Shown: positions 46,181 through 57,800 of the stretch, piece by piece
How positions within the stretch are numbered: the first letter of the stretch is position 1
Layout of the letters: the number at the start of each line of letters is the position of its first letter
Origin: Hyphochytrium catenoides
Lineage: Eukaryota > Sar > Hyphochytriomycetes > Hyphochytriales > Hyphochytriaceae
Length of the DNA stretch: 64,000 nucleotides
NCBI GenBank assembly: GCA_900088475.1
Contig: FLMG01000529.1
Location: forward strand, 39,305 to 103,304
Direction: 5' to 3'
Notes under the pieces: generated by a model
What the model saw: only the letters and a program-made list of their open reading frames with translations
Database searches by the model: none
Told to the model about the DNA's origin: nothing
Translations under genes and position numbers: made by a program

Positions 46181-49033
46181 TCACTTTAGGAGAATGGAAC
46201 GCACATCCCACCCCTGAATATATCGCAAACTTCCTTTCTCCTGAACCTGCGGTGTTGTCGCCCTTACATTTACTAAGTTCAGAGTTTGTCCCAGGGACAT
46301 CTGCTCCAATTCTTCCATACTCTCAAGCTCACCCATGAAGACAGTCAAAGGTTCAGCAAACCAACTTTCGTTGTATTTGGGGCGAAGAGTCGGCCGCACG
46401 CAATCTAGTTCTGCTGATACTCTTAGGAAAAAGTCCCACGTGGACTCATTTTCCTTCCGGTAGATAGTCCGCGTTGGCCCCTCATGCAGGAGCACCACCT
46501 CCTTAGAGATAAGCGCTGCAGACAGACTTGCCAGCTTTGAATAGAGAAGACCTCCCTTCGCCTTCAATCTTTCCATGATCTTAGTCTGAACCAACCCTGC
46601 CGAGGACTGGGCGACCTGATGGGCAACTTTAAGAGATGTATCCAAACAGGTAAAGAAAAATCTCCCAGTGGGCTTCGAGTCGTCACCCCTCTCAATGGTG
46701 ATCATGCCTGCGATATTCGCTGTACCGGTGCCTGTTAGTTTGGCAGCGCTCATGATATCCACACCATTCGGCCCACTCCCAACGGCGTGCGGATTAGCAA
46801 CGTAGACTGAAGCCTCATGAAGCTTGTCAAAGGACTGCTGACTAAAACAATGGACCTCGATAACGATGTAGGTGCACGTTGGATACCGCTCAAGTACTTT
46901 ATGCAGGTTGATCTCGACTTTCTCTCTAGCCCCTTCAGGGTAAGGGGCATTCACAACGTCTCCTGAATGGGTGACGCCGGGAAGCCTTACATTTCTGTAG
47001 CTGCAGGTGTCAAGCGTACTGGGGACCCCAGACTTGTCAGGGGCTGAAAGGAGTTCAATAGAAAGATCCAGGTCGACGGCCATACGGTCACCTTCTGCCT
47101 GACACCAGGTTATGCCTGCTTCGACTAGCTCTACAGGTCCCAATTGGTTGAGACAAATGCTCTCATTACGCCAGAGTGATGAGGTGCAATATCTGGGAGC
47201 TTGAGGAGGGACTCCTGATCTTAGTTCGTTCAGTAGCTCCGGCGTGTACACGATCGCAGAACGGCCAAGCGGCTCCTTACTTCTGGACTTCTTCAGGATC
47301 TCAGTGATTAAGTGCTTGGTCACGCCCATGTAGGGAGCCACCATACCAGTGGAGAAGCTCTTCCCAACATTCTTTATCTTTTCCACCTCTCGCAATCCAC
47401 CTGTTTTGTCCTTGAAGTGCATGCTCAAACTCACCTTCTCCTCGGTAGCATTTTCAGCCTGCCCACTACCGTCTTCAGATCGGCTGTGTGAGAGCTGCGC
47501 CACGACGCTTGAAACGAAGTCCGGCGTAATGGTTGACTCCAGAATGTGCCCAACCTTCATAACTGTGAGGAGATCAAGCTGCTCAAGCCTAGCAGTTAAA
47601 AAGCGCACTACTCGATTGGAATCGTAGCAAAGAAGGAATAAGGACCGCAAATTCGCCAGCACCTGGCTGGGGGAGATCAATCCTAAATCGAAGATCATGT
47701 CCCAGGTTGTGGATGTGTTGCCATGTACACTCAAAAGGACCTCCAGTCGCCGACACTGGGGCGGGTGAAGGCGCTTTCCGGCAAGAGATGCCTGCCACGT
47801 CTGCTCGAGCCAGGACGGAGGGATGTAGAAGAGTTTATCCCCAGCCACAAGTTCTTGCAGCGGCTTGACTACCCAATCTCTCCAATCCACAAAAAGCTCC
47901 TCTGAAGATGGGTATCTTTCACTTCGCACCATCGCCTGTAGCAGGAATACCTTCCTTTGCTCTGCAGCCGACAATAGGCTCTCCGGTTTCCCTACCATTC
48001 GGCGAAGAAGTTCCCGTATGTGAATAGCCTTGAAAAGAGCTTTGAATAACCCTCTGACGGCGAATACACGCATTAGACGAAGCCAGGACATTTGAGCCAG
48101 AGCGTACAGGATGACAGCTCTAGTAGGACGACTGTGGTTGCTCTTGATGGGGGGCTTTCCCTCCTTTATTGCCTCGACGCTCTTACAATGATAAACAACC
48201 AAGAATGCTGTCAAAGTCTTGACGTCTTCAAGCAACGCTGCTAGAGCGACTACAGACTCCTTCTCCAGGGGACGGCCTTTGGGCATACCTCTTAGGAGAA
48301 ACGCGGCTGAGGAAGCGACCAGAGCCTTGTTCCTCTTCGGGGCACTAAGTATGGTCTGAGCGACATCACGTATGGACCAGCGCTTCATTTGCAGGATTTT
48401 GAGCTTTTTGTGGAGGGTCTTCTCATCTTCGGCAGTGGGCATGACCTTCAGACCTATCGACTGTAGGAGGTTGTCTTCCCAGAATGCCCGTGAAGTTTCC
48501 TCTGACAAGCTGATATGGATCTCCTTCAGGGCTCGATCCTGTAACGGGATAACCTGAAACGTGGCCAGTGGTCCAGACCTCCTACCGCCAACTTTATTAT
48601 CAGCACGGTCTGTTTCTTGCTCACTGAGAAGTTGCCGTTTCCAGACGTCGGAAATGTTCCGAACGGCAAAGAAGTGGAACAGCCGCCGGAAAGAGAAGTT
48701 CTTGGGAGGCTTTCGAATCATGAATCCGACGAATCGCAGCCAGAAGACCTCACAATCTAGAGCCAGCATTACGTCCTTGGAGATCAGAGCCAGTTCCGCC
48801 CATTCCTGTGGCTCTAGGAAGTAACAGAAAGGATCATTCTTCATCAAAAGCAGGACCGACACCATTGCCTCGGCCTTGCTCGATTTTTGCACTAGAGAGG
48901 AGTCTTCCAATGCTCCTGCAAGGACTTCCCTTTGCTTGGCAGCATTCGCCACACTCTGCAATGCCTCAGCCCAATCATATCGTTGCACGAATCGATTTGC
49001 CAACCAAGGCTCGAGAACCCTGCTCGTGAACAT
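46181..49033 (-). CDS. Intronless 950-residue protein with TerD-like C-terminal domain
   Basis: A single uninterrupted frame from ATG 49033, the longest exon in the window. Residues 1-600 are mainly helical, with no motif I can name; ARPTRAVILYALAQMSW-like and LLRRMVGKPESLLSAAEQRK segments suggest helical repeats. From about residue 640 to 850 the pattern matches TerD/CABP-type domains: VDLDLSIELL (the Asp-rich first strand), RLPGVTHSGDVV (the hSGD turn), an acidic stretch, EKVEINLHKVLERYPTCTYIVIEV and a final GMITIERGDD. In bacteria, TerD domains bind Ca2+ and belong to tellurite/stress-response systems. The rest of the C-terminus is helical. The identification rests on motif spacing only. 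It converges on the GxGYxYP gene with about 250 nt between stop codons, and both look bacterial. Confidence 0.6.
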   Translation of the reverse strand: MFTSRVLEPWLANRFVQRYDWAEALQSVANAAKQREVLAGALEDSSLVQKSSKAEAMVSVLLLMKNDPFCYFLEPQEWAELALISKDVMLALDCEVFWLRFVGFMIRKPPKNFSFRRLFHFFAVRNISDVWKRQLLSEQETDRADNKVGGRRSGPLATFQVIPLQDRALKEIHISLSEETSRAFWEDNLLQSIGLKVMPTAEDEKTLHKKLKILQMKRWSIRDVAQTILSAPKRNKALVASSAAFLLRGMPKGRPLEKESVVALAALLEDVKTLTAFLVVYHCKSVEAIKEGKPPIKSNHSRPTRAVILYALAQMSWLRLMRVFAVRGLFKALFKAIHIRELLRRMVGKPESLLSAAEQRKVFLLQAMVRSERYPSSEELFVDWRDWVVKPLQELVAGDKLFYIPPSWLEQTWQASLAGKRLHPPQCRRLEVLLSVHGNTSTTWDMIFDLGLISPSQVLANLRSLFLLCYDSNRVVRFLTARLEQLDLLTVMKVGHILESTITPDFVSSVVAQLSHSRSEDGSGQAENATEEKVSLSMHFKDKTGGLREVEKIKNVGKSFSTGMVAPYMGVTKHLITEILKKSRSKEPLGRSAIVYTPELLNELRSGVPPQAPRYCTSSLWRNESICLNQLGPVELVEAGITWCQAEGDRMAVDLDLSIELLSAPDKSGVPSTLDTCSYRNVRLPGVTHSGDVVNAPYPEGAREKVEINLHKVLERYPTCTYIVIEVHCFSQQSFDKLHEASVYVANPHAVGSGPNGVDIMSAAKLTGTGTANIAGMITIERGDDSKPTGRFFFTCLDTSLKVAHQVAQSSAGLVQTKIMERLKAKGGLLYSKLASLSAALISKEVVLLHEGPTRTIYRKENESTWDFFLRVSAELDCVRPTLRPKYNESWFAEPLTVFMGELESMEELEQMSLGQTLNLVNVRATTPQVQEKGSLRYIQGWDVRSILLK

Positions 49034-49985
49034 CCTCGTTATGGGCTAAGGCTGCTTGGCAAGAAAGCGTGAATGAACGAATGAAGAGCTATTCTGACGT
49101 AAAGAATTTGCTCTTCTCTGAGCGATCTTCACTACTGATCTAGAGGGAGCTGCCACCAGACTGGCAGCACGTCCACCGTCCTTGACTCTCTCTCTCTCTC
49201 TCTGTACCCACACTTCTTTGGGAAACGCTTCTGGTAGAACTCTTGGACTGCACCGTCGCAATCCACAGCTGATGGGCGAATGATGGTCGTAGACTTGCCT
49301 GAGAGTTATCAACAAGGGGCAACAAGTTGCTTGTAAGGTATCCAGCGCTGCTCTGTAGAGTGAATGTCCCTATTGCCTGATGAAGAGTAAGATCTTACTG
49401 GTGTCAAATTGACAGCGGAGTGGCAAATCAACGGCTTTCCTGACAGCAGGGTGATCTTGACCAATGTGAACTGCAAATTAGGCTCAGGGTCTTGTGAATA
49501 AAGCCTGACACTTTTGGCGGGAACACAGCACCTCAAGTTGTTCTTACTTCATCTTCCCTCACATTCAAACGCACTTGATCGGTGCTCCCTTTGAGCGGTT
49601 CATCGTACCTTATTATGTGCGCAAAGGTACATGAGATATTAGATGACCCTCAATTTACTTGGCTAGTTAGTTCGTACTTAAGCGGGTGCGCTCAGTCAAC
49701 CAAGTGGCGCCACTAAGCTAGATGGTGCAATAGAGAAACGGCACCACAAAGGAAGGAGAAAGAGTAGGAGGTGTCAAAAGCTATAACATTGCAGTTCTGA
49801 TCAAAGTCCAATTGATCCTGAGGGTCTGGAGAGAAAGTGGGATCTAGGTTAGACATACGCATTGTTTTAACTGGACGAACATATTGCCGACTGGGAACAG
49901 AGAGATTTAAACGCTTGAGGTAGCACCTTAGTCCCCTGGCCAGTACCAAGAGACTCCTTCCGCAGATACAAAAGAAGCTGATAGA
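49034..49985. other. Divergent intergenic region
   Basis: Between the TerD-like gene and FEN1; it should hold both promoters. There is a short CT-rich run (49184-49202) and no conserved open frame. Confidence 0.45.
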
Positions 49986-51944
49986 ATGGGCATTCAGGGC
50001 CTAATGAAGCTCATCGCCGATGAGGCGCCCAATTCTCACAAAGAAATTGCTATGGAAGAACTAATGGGCCGTAAGGTTGCAGTTGACGCCAGTATGGCCC
50101 TGTACCAGTTCTTGGTAAGTCTTCAGGTGCGAGCCTGACGGCAACTGGACCTCATAGTGTCTTTTAGATTGCCGTTAGGTCAGGAGACGGGAGTGCACCA
50201 GCACAAATGCTAACAAACGAAGCAGGAGAGGTCACGAGTCATATCCAGGTAAGACAATGCTGACATTTAGCTCAACCGTGGCCCCGCTCAGATCTTGCGC
50301 ACAGGGTATATTTAACAGGACGATCCGAATGCTGCAGAGCGGTATCAAACCCGTCTACGTCTTTGATGGGAAGCCACCAGAGATGAAGATGCAAGAAGTA
50401 GGGCGATGAGATGATGTTCTTTGGATACCGGACGCAACATTAACAACCCGCTTCCTCTCCTTCCCCCTCCCACCCCAACCCCACCTCAAATACATTGTCT
50501 AACTCTCTAGCTCAAGAAGCGGAAGACGCAGAGAGAGAAAGCAGAGGCCGATATGAAAGCTGCAGAAGAGGCAGGGGGAGTTGAGGATGTAGACAAGTTC
50601 AGCAAGCGCACAACTAGGGTGACACAGCAGCACAATGACGATTGCAAGCGTCTACTGAGACTTATGGGAGTGCCCATTGTTGAGGTAAGCAACTGGTCTC
50701 ATTCATCATATCGCATGACTCATGACTCATTCGGGTGCTAAACCTATCAGGCGCCGTGTGAGGCAGAGGCATCATGCGCTACGCTAGCCAAAGCTGGCGT
50801 GGTGTATGGGACGGCATCTGAAGATATGGACTCGCTGACATTTCGTACTCCTGTACTGGTAAGCGCCTCTATATCCTGTCAACCCTACGACTACCTGGTG
50901 GCTCTTTGTCTGGAAGTCGACTATTTTTCGGAAGAGGCGACATTATTGTTAATTGCTATATGTAGCTCCGGCGTATGACTTTCGGGTCGGCTGCAGTGCT
51001 CTCAATCGACTGCGAGAAGGTCATATCTGGATTAGGGCTTACTTACGAACAGGCAAGTTAAAGTTTCGAAGAGTTATTTGCGGTGCTAGCGTTTATTGCA
51101 CTCTGAGCCGGGGCTTCAGCTTGGGCTTGGGAAATGTCCTCCATTAGCGATTGGTTTTGTTACCTCATCTCATATTGTACTGATTGTTCCGATGTGAGCA
51201 GTTTGTCGACCTCTGTATCCTATGTGGCTGCGACTACTGTGATTCGATCAAAGGTAAGGTGTCTATTGTGTCCAACTTGGCACGTTATATTCAAAGCCGC
51301 CGCAGGTATCGGTCCCAAGAAGGCTCATGCCGCTATCAAAAAGTATGGCAACATTGAAGGCTTTTTAAAGAACCTCAAAGAAAACCCGAACAAAGGGGTC
51401 CAGATTCCAGAAGATTGGTTGAGCGATGAGCCAATCTTCGTCCAAGCCAGAGAGATGTTCTTGAAACCTGAAGTGGTAGATCCGAGTAGCGTTCAGGTTT
51501 GTTTTCCCCAGACTACTACACCATTAATGGAACAACAAGGCTCACTGCTACCCCCTAGCTGAAGTGGGCAGATCCTGATGAAGAAGGACTGAAGAAGTTT
51601 CTTGTGGATGATATGGGCTTTAACGAACAGAGGGTGCTTTCAAATATCGAGAAGTTGAAGAAGACGAAGAGTAAGACTCACGTACATGTTTGGGGGCTCT
51701 ACTGAGAGCTAGCTGTACACTGACGGCACCTCCTTAGATGTACATTCCCAGCGCCGAATGGACAGCTTCTTCAAGGTTATTCCTTCTGACAACACCAACA
51801 AGAGGAAGGTGGGTACGCAAGAGCGTTCTAAGCATATTTGCTGCAGCTAATCTTCTACCGTTGCAGCCTGATGCGAAAGAGAATGCTAAGGTAGCCAATA
51901 AGAAGGCCAGAGGAGGGAAGACTGGGGGCCGCGGAAGGCGTTGA
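49986..51944 (+). CDS. FEN1: Flap endonuclease 1
   Basis: It cuts 5' flaps during Okazaki-fragment maturation and long-patch base-excision repair. Exons are 49986-50114, 50168-50248, 50305-50397, 50511-50684, 50751-50858, 50966-51052, 51202-51253, 51306-51496, 51559-51670, 51738-51808 and 51867-51944, giving 391 residues (human 380). Landmarks: [21 protein letters not shown] with catalytic Asp34, [12 protein letters not shown] with the second Asp, [15 protein letters not shown] with the paired catalytic Glu residues, [31 protein letters not shown] with the last Asp ligands and H2TH start, and the PCNA-binding box QRRMDSFF followed by a Lys/Arg/Gly-rich tail. Intron 6 begins GC rather than GT (51053). 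Start at ATG 49986 matches all FEN1 proteins. Confidence 0.97.
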
Positions 51945-54232
51945 TCACAGACTTTGCTGTACATATATTACTATTAAAAAAGATGGCCTTGCGAACGCAC
52001 TACCCCTGCTGCGACTGCGACTTTGAAGCTGTAAAACACACATGATAGCGCCTTCCTCAAGACTCACGCATTGCCGAAGTCGGGAAGCCTGCAAGGAATG
52101 CATCAATAACGTTTTCTTAGGAAGCAAATAGGGTCGTGCAGGAGTGAAAGGATTTAGGCAGATGATGCAGTAGCACTCAGCAGTATTAAAGGTCGCATCA
52201 AAGGATTCAGAAAAGCAGAATTCTTGATTATGTGAGACATCATGATACTACGTGCCCATCTGCCAAGAAGACCAAACTACGCAGCTTGGTAAGCTTGGTG
52301 AAACCTACCTTTAATGTCACAAAACTCTCTCCTGCAGGCACGGCAGCAGTGTGTCTTGTTCAGTCTCGCCAAAACCATAGGTCATCCAGGACCCTGACGC
52401 CTGGCGCTCAACAATGAGCTTCAAGATCCTGCGGATAGCCACCACCAGGAGCGTGTGCGGCAGGAGGAAAGCTCTGCTTCTTATGGGGAAGCCTGGACCA
52501 TGCAGACGCAACTCTCTCTACCCATCAGAAAGAACCAGGTTTGTGAGCTTCCTGAGCTTCTTGTTTACCAAGAAGAGTGACCAGTGGTGGGTGGTGGGTG
52601 GTGCCTACCGTGTCAGCCAGTATCTGACACATTCCGTGGGGGTCGCACCGAGGTTTGTAACAGTTGTGGGTGGTATAGAAGTCTGCCTTTGTGAGGGAAA
52701 ATGACGCTACCGGTGTGGGTCTGCAGTGATAGTGTCGACGAAGTGTGGTCGATGGCATTTTAGGTGAACCCCTAGTAGCTCAGCACACTAGCAGTAGTGT
52801 CCTTTTATATACTTGGTTAGCAGTAGTAGCATTATGCTGGTAAATGTAAAAACGTAAAAAAGCAGGAGGTAGTAGGATGATGATGATGAAGATCTAAGCT
52901 GCGGAATTATTATTCCCGAGGGGCGGTGTCAATGTAACCTCACTGGAAACCTTCACCTGGTGGGTGGCAGCATTCGCTTGCAAGGTCTTACCTTTTTGTT
53001 TTTCTCTTTCGTGGTTTTTTCCTTCTTCTTCTTTCTCCTGCCTCCTGTCACTTCTTCTCTTTCTTCTCTTCTCCTTCTTCATCATGCTGTGTTTTCTCCA
53101 TTATTATTGCCGCTAATGTTGCTTGCGTGGTGAGCCTCTAACTTTTTATAAGTAACTCCTCCTTTCGTAGTATCGATCTATCTCTTCACTCTCATTTATT
53201 CTCTTCTCCTCCTATTGTTGCTCTGCTGTTGTCCCCTTTTCTTCCTACTAGGTGGTGATACTTTCCTCAAAGTGATATTGCATGTTGGTGGCTGCGGCCG
53301 TGGTATCTCCTACGGTACCCATCATATGCTGCTGCTGCTGCTGTGTTTATTGGTACGACTACTTGTCCTTCTTTATTATTATCATCAATAAAGCTTTTGT
53401 CGCAAACCTGTGCTTCCACAAGCGTTTGTTGGTTGCGGTCTAGCACAGAAGCAAGGCATGTGCACACTCACAGTGTACATGATGTGAGATGATCTGGGCT
53501 AGAAAAGCACGGTGGTAGTTCTATCTGTCCACAGACACCAAGAAGGCCACATCAAGAAGGAGCATCGCCTTACATCATCCTTGCTAGTAGTTGTCGTCGA
53601 ATATAATAAGTCTGGTACGGAGTATGTTGTTGTACAAGTAATAAATCCCAAAGTAGACTGGAACAAGGCTCTTGGGATTCTGTAGGAAAGTTCCTACTGT
53701 ACTTACATAAGTACGAAGTGGAAAGGCAAGGCGGGGAAAGATAAGGCGGGGCTGTGCTGTTGTACAAGTTCGTACCTATACTTACAGTATACTTACTTAC
53801 TCTGTGCGGAGCCTGAAAGGTTGCAATGAAGTTAACTTTGGGGATGCATCAGAAGAGCCCATCAAGTCTCCTTGCATTGTCATCAGCTGGAAGCCTGTGT
53901 GACCGGCAGGCATCATGCCGGAGATAGGGCCGGTTAGGTCCGCTCTCATCGTCTTCTGGCATTATACACTCTACTGCTTCTGTCCATATGGCGATGGCGT
54001 GCCGCCCAGTAGTAGGGTTTGTGCATGATGGCGACCGTCTCGTACCTACTTATTGCTCTTTATTTCACAAGAGTATGAGGTCAAAGGCTCGGTGAGCTGA
54101 GGGTATTAAGCCTAGAGAGAGCGCCACTCTAGCCGTGCGACAACGAAGACTAGGATGATGAAAGTCAACTCAGTCCGAAGATGAGGTGTACTGACGGCAG
54201 TCTGCAGGTTGACCTCTATTCTAAAGCACAGA
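51945..54232. other. 2.3-kb stretch without a recognisable gene
   Basis: Both strands are broken into frames under 100 codons with no conserved motif. It contains a pyrimidine-rich block (about 52996-53095), a (GCT)5 run at about 53325-53342, ATT/TTA-rich simple sequence near 53370, and two copies of TGTTGTACAAGT (near 53628 and 53757). Composition differs from the flanking genes, and it may hold old repeats or a non-coding RNA. Confidence 0.4.
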
Positions 54233-56334
54233 ATGGTAGAGCCCAGGAGTCTAGAGGTTGGACACCATAGTGACATAGGTACACCTCAAGCGAGAATCTC
54301 CTCCTTATTGCCTACTTACTACACGTACTTGCCCGACCATTCAGGAGAGGCCCTAAGCTCCGGAGGAGACAGGAAGACCTGTGAGTACCTTGGCGGCTTT
54401 TCTGGATAGTCTGCCTTTTGTCTGCAATATCTGAGATGCTATGTACAGGCCCTTTACAGTATGATGACCATGCCAAGAGCCTCATTGAAAAGTTGGTCCA
54501 GAGGCTGAGAGGACCTACTTCAGTCTACTCTTGGTATGCCGCAGGGCTATTCTCCCGTAGATGAAACTTGACTCAGTACTTATCCTTTAGGGGTTTGGGT
54601 GGCGACGGCAGACTGGGTCATGGGCGGACCAAGAGTCATGACAAGCCAGTATTAATAAAGGAGCTAAACCCCTACCGCATCGTCCAAGTGGCTGCGGGTG
54701 GGACCTTCAGCCTCTTCCTTTCAGGTACGTCATGCCTCGAAGCTGTAAGCATGTGCACGCCATAATATACTCGACTAGATGCTGGTGGAGTGTTTCAAGC
54801 TGGGAGGGTCTCCCTGGAGACGGATGAAGATTGTGGGGTAAAGTCTTGGGAAGCGCGACCAAAGGAAGGGTTCAGCGGACCCGTAAAGTGCATTGCTGCC
54901 GGATTCGATGCTGCCTATGCTGTCACAGGTTAGGACTTCGTTATCTTTACATTTCAACCTCTAACATCGGTGGTGTCAAAGATAAGGAGGCGTATGCATG
55001 GGGTGTAGATAAAGCTGGACAACTGGGCTTCCGCATTTCGAAGCCTGAAATCTTGACATCAACCGACAGCAGCACAAATCCCTCGCTGACTTCGTTCTTG
55101 ATGAAGCCTACACAACCAAAAAAAGTGCAAGAAACGCCACAAAAGCCTTCCCAGACAATGACGAAACCTAAAAAGATCTATCTTGTCGAGACACGTCCCA
55201 CACCTATTCCTCTGCCTACAGGGCGGCACATTACCAAAATCTCTGCTGGCAGGCGCTTTGCTTTGGCCCTAAGTGAAGAAGGGAGTCTTTGGTCTTGGGG
55301 CAGCAACGTGCATGGGCAGTTAGGCCGGGGTGCGTGTGAGAACTTTGGGCGAGCACAGCGACAACATTGATAGTAAATCTAACTCATGATATTTTCCCCC
55401 AGGGGACAAAAGCCCTTGCGGCGCTCCAGCCATGGTTACGGGGCTGGAGGGCGCAATAGTCATAGATGTGGCCGCAGGTCACTATCACGCCCTTGCGATT
55501 GTCGGTAAGTGCTAACTCCATTGATTCAAGGGGAAGGTGTGCAAGCTTACTTGTCACCTGGCTTTGTGGAGCAAGAGAGAGCGCAACAGAACGATGAGAT
55601 GCTTGTCCAACAAGTCTTCAGCTGGGGAAAGAGCGAGGGTGGGTGTCTAGGTCACGAGGACTATGAAGAAGACCAACCGCTGCCTAAGCCTATCCCAGCG
55701 CTAACCATGAGGAGTGCCACTAAGGTTAGCGCGGGTGCGGACCATTCCTTGGTGCTGACAGGTATAGAGTTCACAAACCTAAGGGCAGGTGCACAGCTGC
55801 TAAAAGCTCGCTCTCTGGGTCCAGCTAATGGCACGGTGACAAAAGTTGTTGCTTTTGGTAGCAATGCCTGCGGTCAGCTGGGGCTTGGTATCGTAGAGAC
55901 AACGTTGGCCCATCCATCTGTCGTCAAAGAGCTGGTATCAATCCCGATAGTGGACATAGCTGCTGGGAGCCAGACATCATTTGGCCTTACAGGTAATTAA
56001 TGGTATGGCGCCTCTCCGCTTTAAAGGTCCTTGACGTCATTATCATCCCGCTGAAGGTACAGGCCTAGTATACTCCTGGGGCTCGGCCGATTATGGCCTC
56101 CTAGCACATAATAACAAGCGAAATCGCTACCTTCCGTGGTTGGTCGAAACTCTCCAGAATCGGTGGGTCCTTTCCATCGACATTAACTACCACCATGGAT
56201 TAATTGTTTGTGATAAAGGTACGATTGCCTAGTCCCTTGCGCTCCAACTCACGTTAATCGTAGACTCGGATGTGCTGATCTACCTTTTCGTAGACGGCCC
56301 TGAGTGCGATAAATTGCGTAATCTAAAACTCTAG
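54233..56334 (+). CDS. RCC1-repeat (beta-propeller) protein
   Basis: RCC1-type propellers act in chromatin binding, Ran exchange or membrane traffic; which applies is unclear. Exons are 54233-54380, 54449-54533, 54591-54724, 54779-54928, 54982-55329, 55403-55504, 55531-55992, 56057-56218 and 56294-56334, giving 543 residues. Repeats are visible as YSWGLGGDGRLGHG, VQVAAGGTFSLFLS, AYAWGVDKAGQLGF, ITKISAGRRFALAL, LWSWGSNVHGQLGRG, VIDVAAGHYHALAI, VFSWGKSEGGCLGHE, KVSAGADHSLVLT, VAFGSNACGQLGLG, IVDIAAGSQTSFGLT and VYSWGSADYGLLAHN, about six blades. A basic, Pro/Lys-rich insert (55110-55200) interrupts one blade. Seven of eight introns are phase 1. No F-box, FYVE or other extra domain is seen. ATG 54233 is chosen because the longer frame starts at TTG. 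Confidence 0.9.
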
Positions 56335-57800
56335 AAGGCGGCAGGACAGAGTTTACCCTGTCTATATGTTGGGTTCCCTAGGACTCCACCAATGAATTGG
56401 TAGGTAGGGAGTGATGGTTTCATAGGTGACGATCCTCGCGTTGAGAAAGAGAACTTAGCAGACAGGCTACCTGAGAGCATCCTTGAATGTTAAAGACACC
56501 GCCTTCCGTTTTATCCCACAGTATGATGAGGAGATTATACATCTTACCCTTCCTGAAGACAGTCTACCCCTGGCAACCCCTTCACCGTGAGCAGTATCTT
56601 TCGAAGTGTTTCTTGTGCCTTAAAATTTAGACTGTCACAGTGCTTTGCTTTTTGAGCCTATCCCTTACTCCATCTGTCAGCGGTTAAGCGGCTCATGCAG
56701 CCATTAAGGCTTATCAACAGGCCTTTGTAGGCAGCAATGTCATTGCAATCACAAATGTCATTGCAATCACATGTCTCCAGCGTTCGTAAGAGAGGCTTGA
56801 GACCTTCGTAGATTCTGAGAATAGGTGTGCATCTTGAACTATTTGACAGTGTCTTATGGAGGCCTAGGGCCGTCATCCTAACACTTCACCCTGCAATGTC
56901 AACATTGGCCCTTAGCGAGTCAACTAGTGATATTAAGTGCAGATGAATAGCTCCTTCGGAATATATCCACATGCCCGTATGCTGTACAGTCTTCGCCAAG
57001 CATAGACATTGCGGTCAAAAGTAGCATAGTTCTAGCTGATTCTTACGTTCGTCGATGCTTTTCACTGATTTTCTATGTTCACACGTACTCCGGAGTATTT
57101 CTTCGCGTTCCGATAGAAAGACAGCTAGCCTCCTACGTATTGTAGCAAAAAGATCAGAACAAGCTCCTTCAACAAGTCCACCTTCACGCTTCCTATCTCA
57201 AGAATCAGGAGGCGTCTCTGCTCTTCTTCCCAGCTTGCGGCCTTGTACCACCACCTGCTGGGTTGTCAAACACTATAAAAAGGATCTGCGGCACGGTCGT
57301 TTCTTCGCCTCTTCTTCTCTCCGCATCTTTTCAGAAGTTGAAGGTTTGAGTGTTGTGAAGAGAAAACACTGATCAATGAGGGAAGACAGCCATGTATTCT
57401 GAATAAGAGAGCTATTAGTGGGAAAGGTGCAGAATAGAATCTGTTCTGATTCCGTTGCAGCAACTCTGAGCTCTGAGCAGCCAGGTCTAGCAGAATGCTG
57501 ACAAAGCCTTTAAAAATCTCCAAAAAGAGAAAGCTTTTTGGTCATTCGTCTTTTGGCATCGCAAACAGGCGTCTCTGCTTATCCATTGTTTCTTGCTGCC
57601 TGGATGAGACGCTACGAGTAGTTGCCTTCTCATTTCATTGGGCTGACAGACCTGGCTACGTTCTATCTTGTTCTGTCCAGCCTCCATCTCAAAAGGAACG
57701 TTGTCCTGGTGATGTGCAGAGGCTGAAAGGGTGCATTCTGCCAAGCTGCCCCTTCTTGGAACACTTTAGTCCTTGCGAAAGTGCTTCAGAAGATTGTGCG
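56335..57800. other. Intergenic stretch, no supported gene
   Basis: Short unconserved frames only. The plus-strand frame of the downstream lipase stays open back to about 57495, so a longer N-terminus for that gene is possible. A small tandem repeat lies at 56736-56771. Confidence 0.4.
56736..56771 (+). repeat. 18-bp perfect tandem duplication
   Basis: AATGTCATTGCAATCACA occurs twice in a row (56736-56753 and 56754-56771). Confidence 0.95.
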
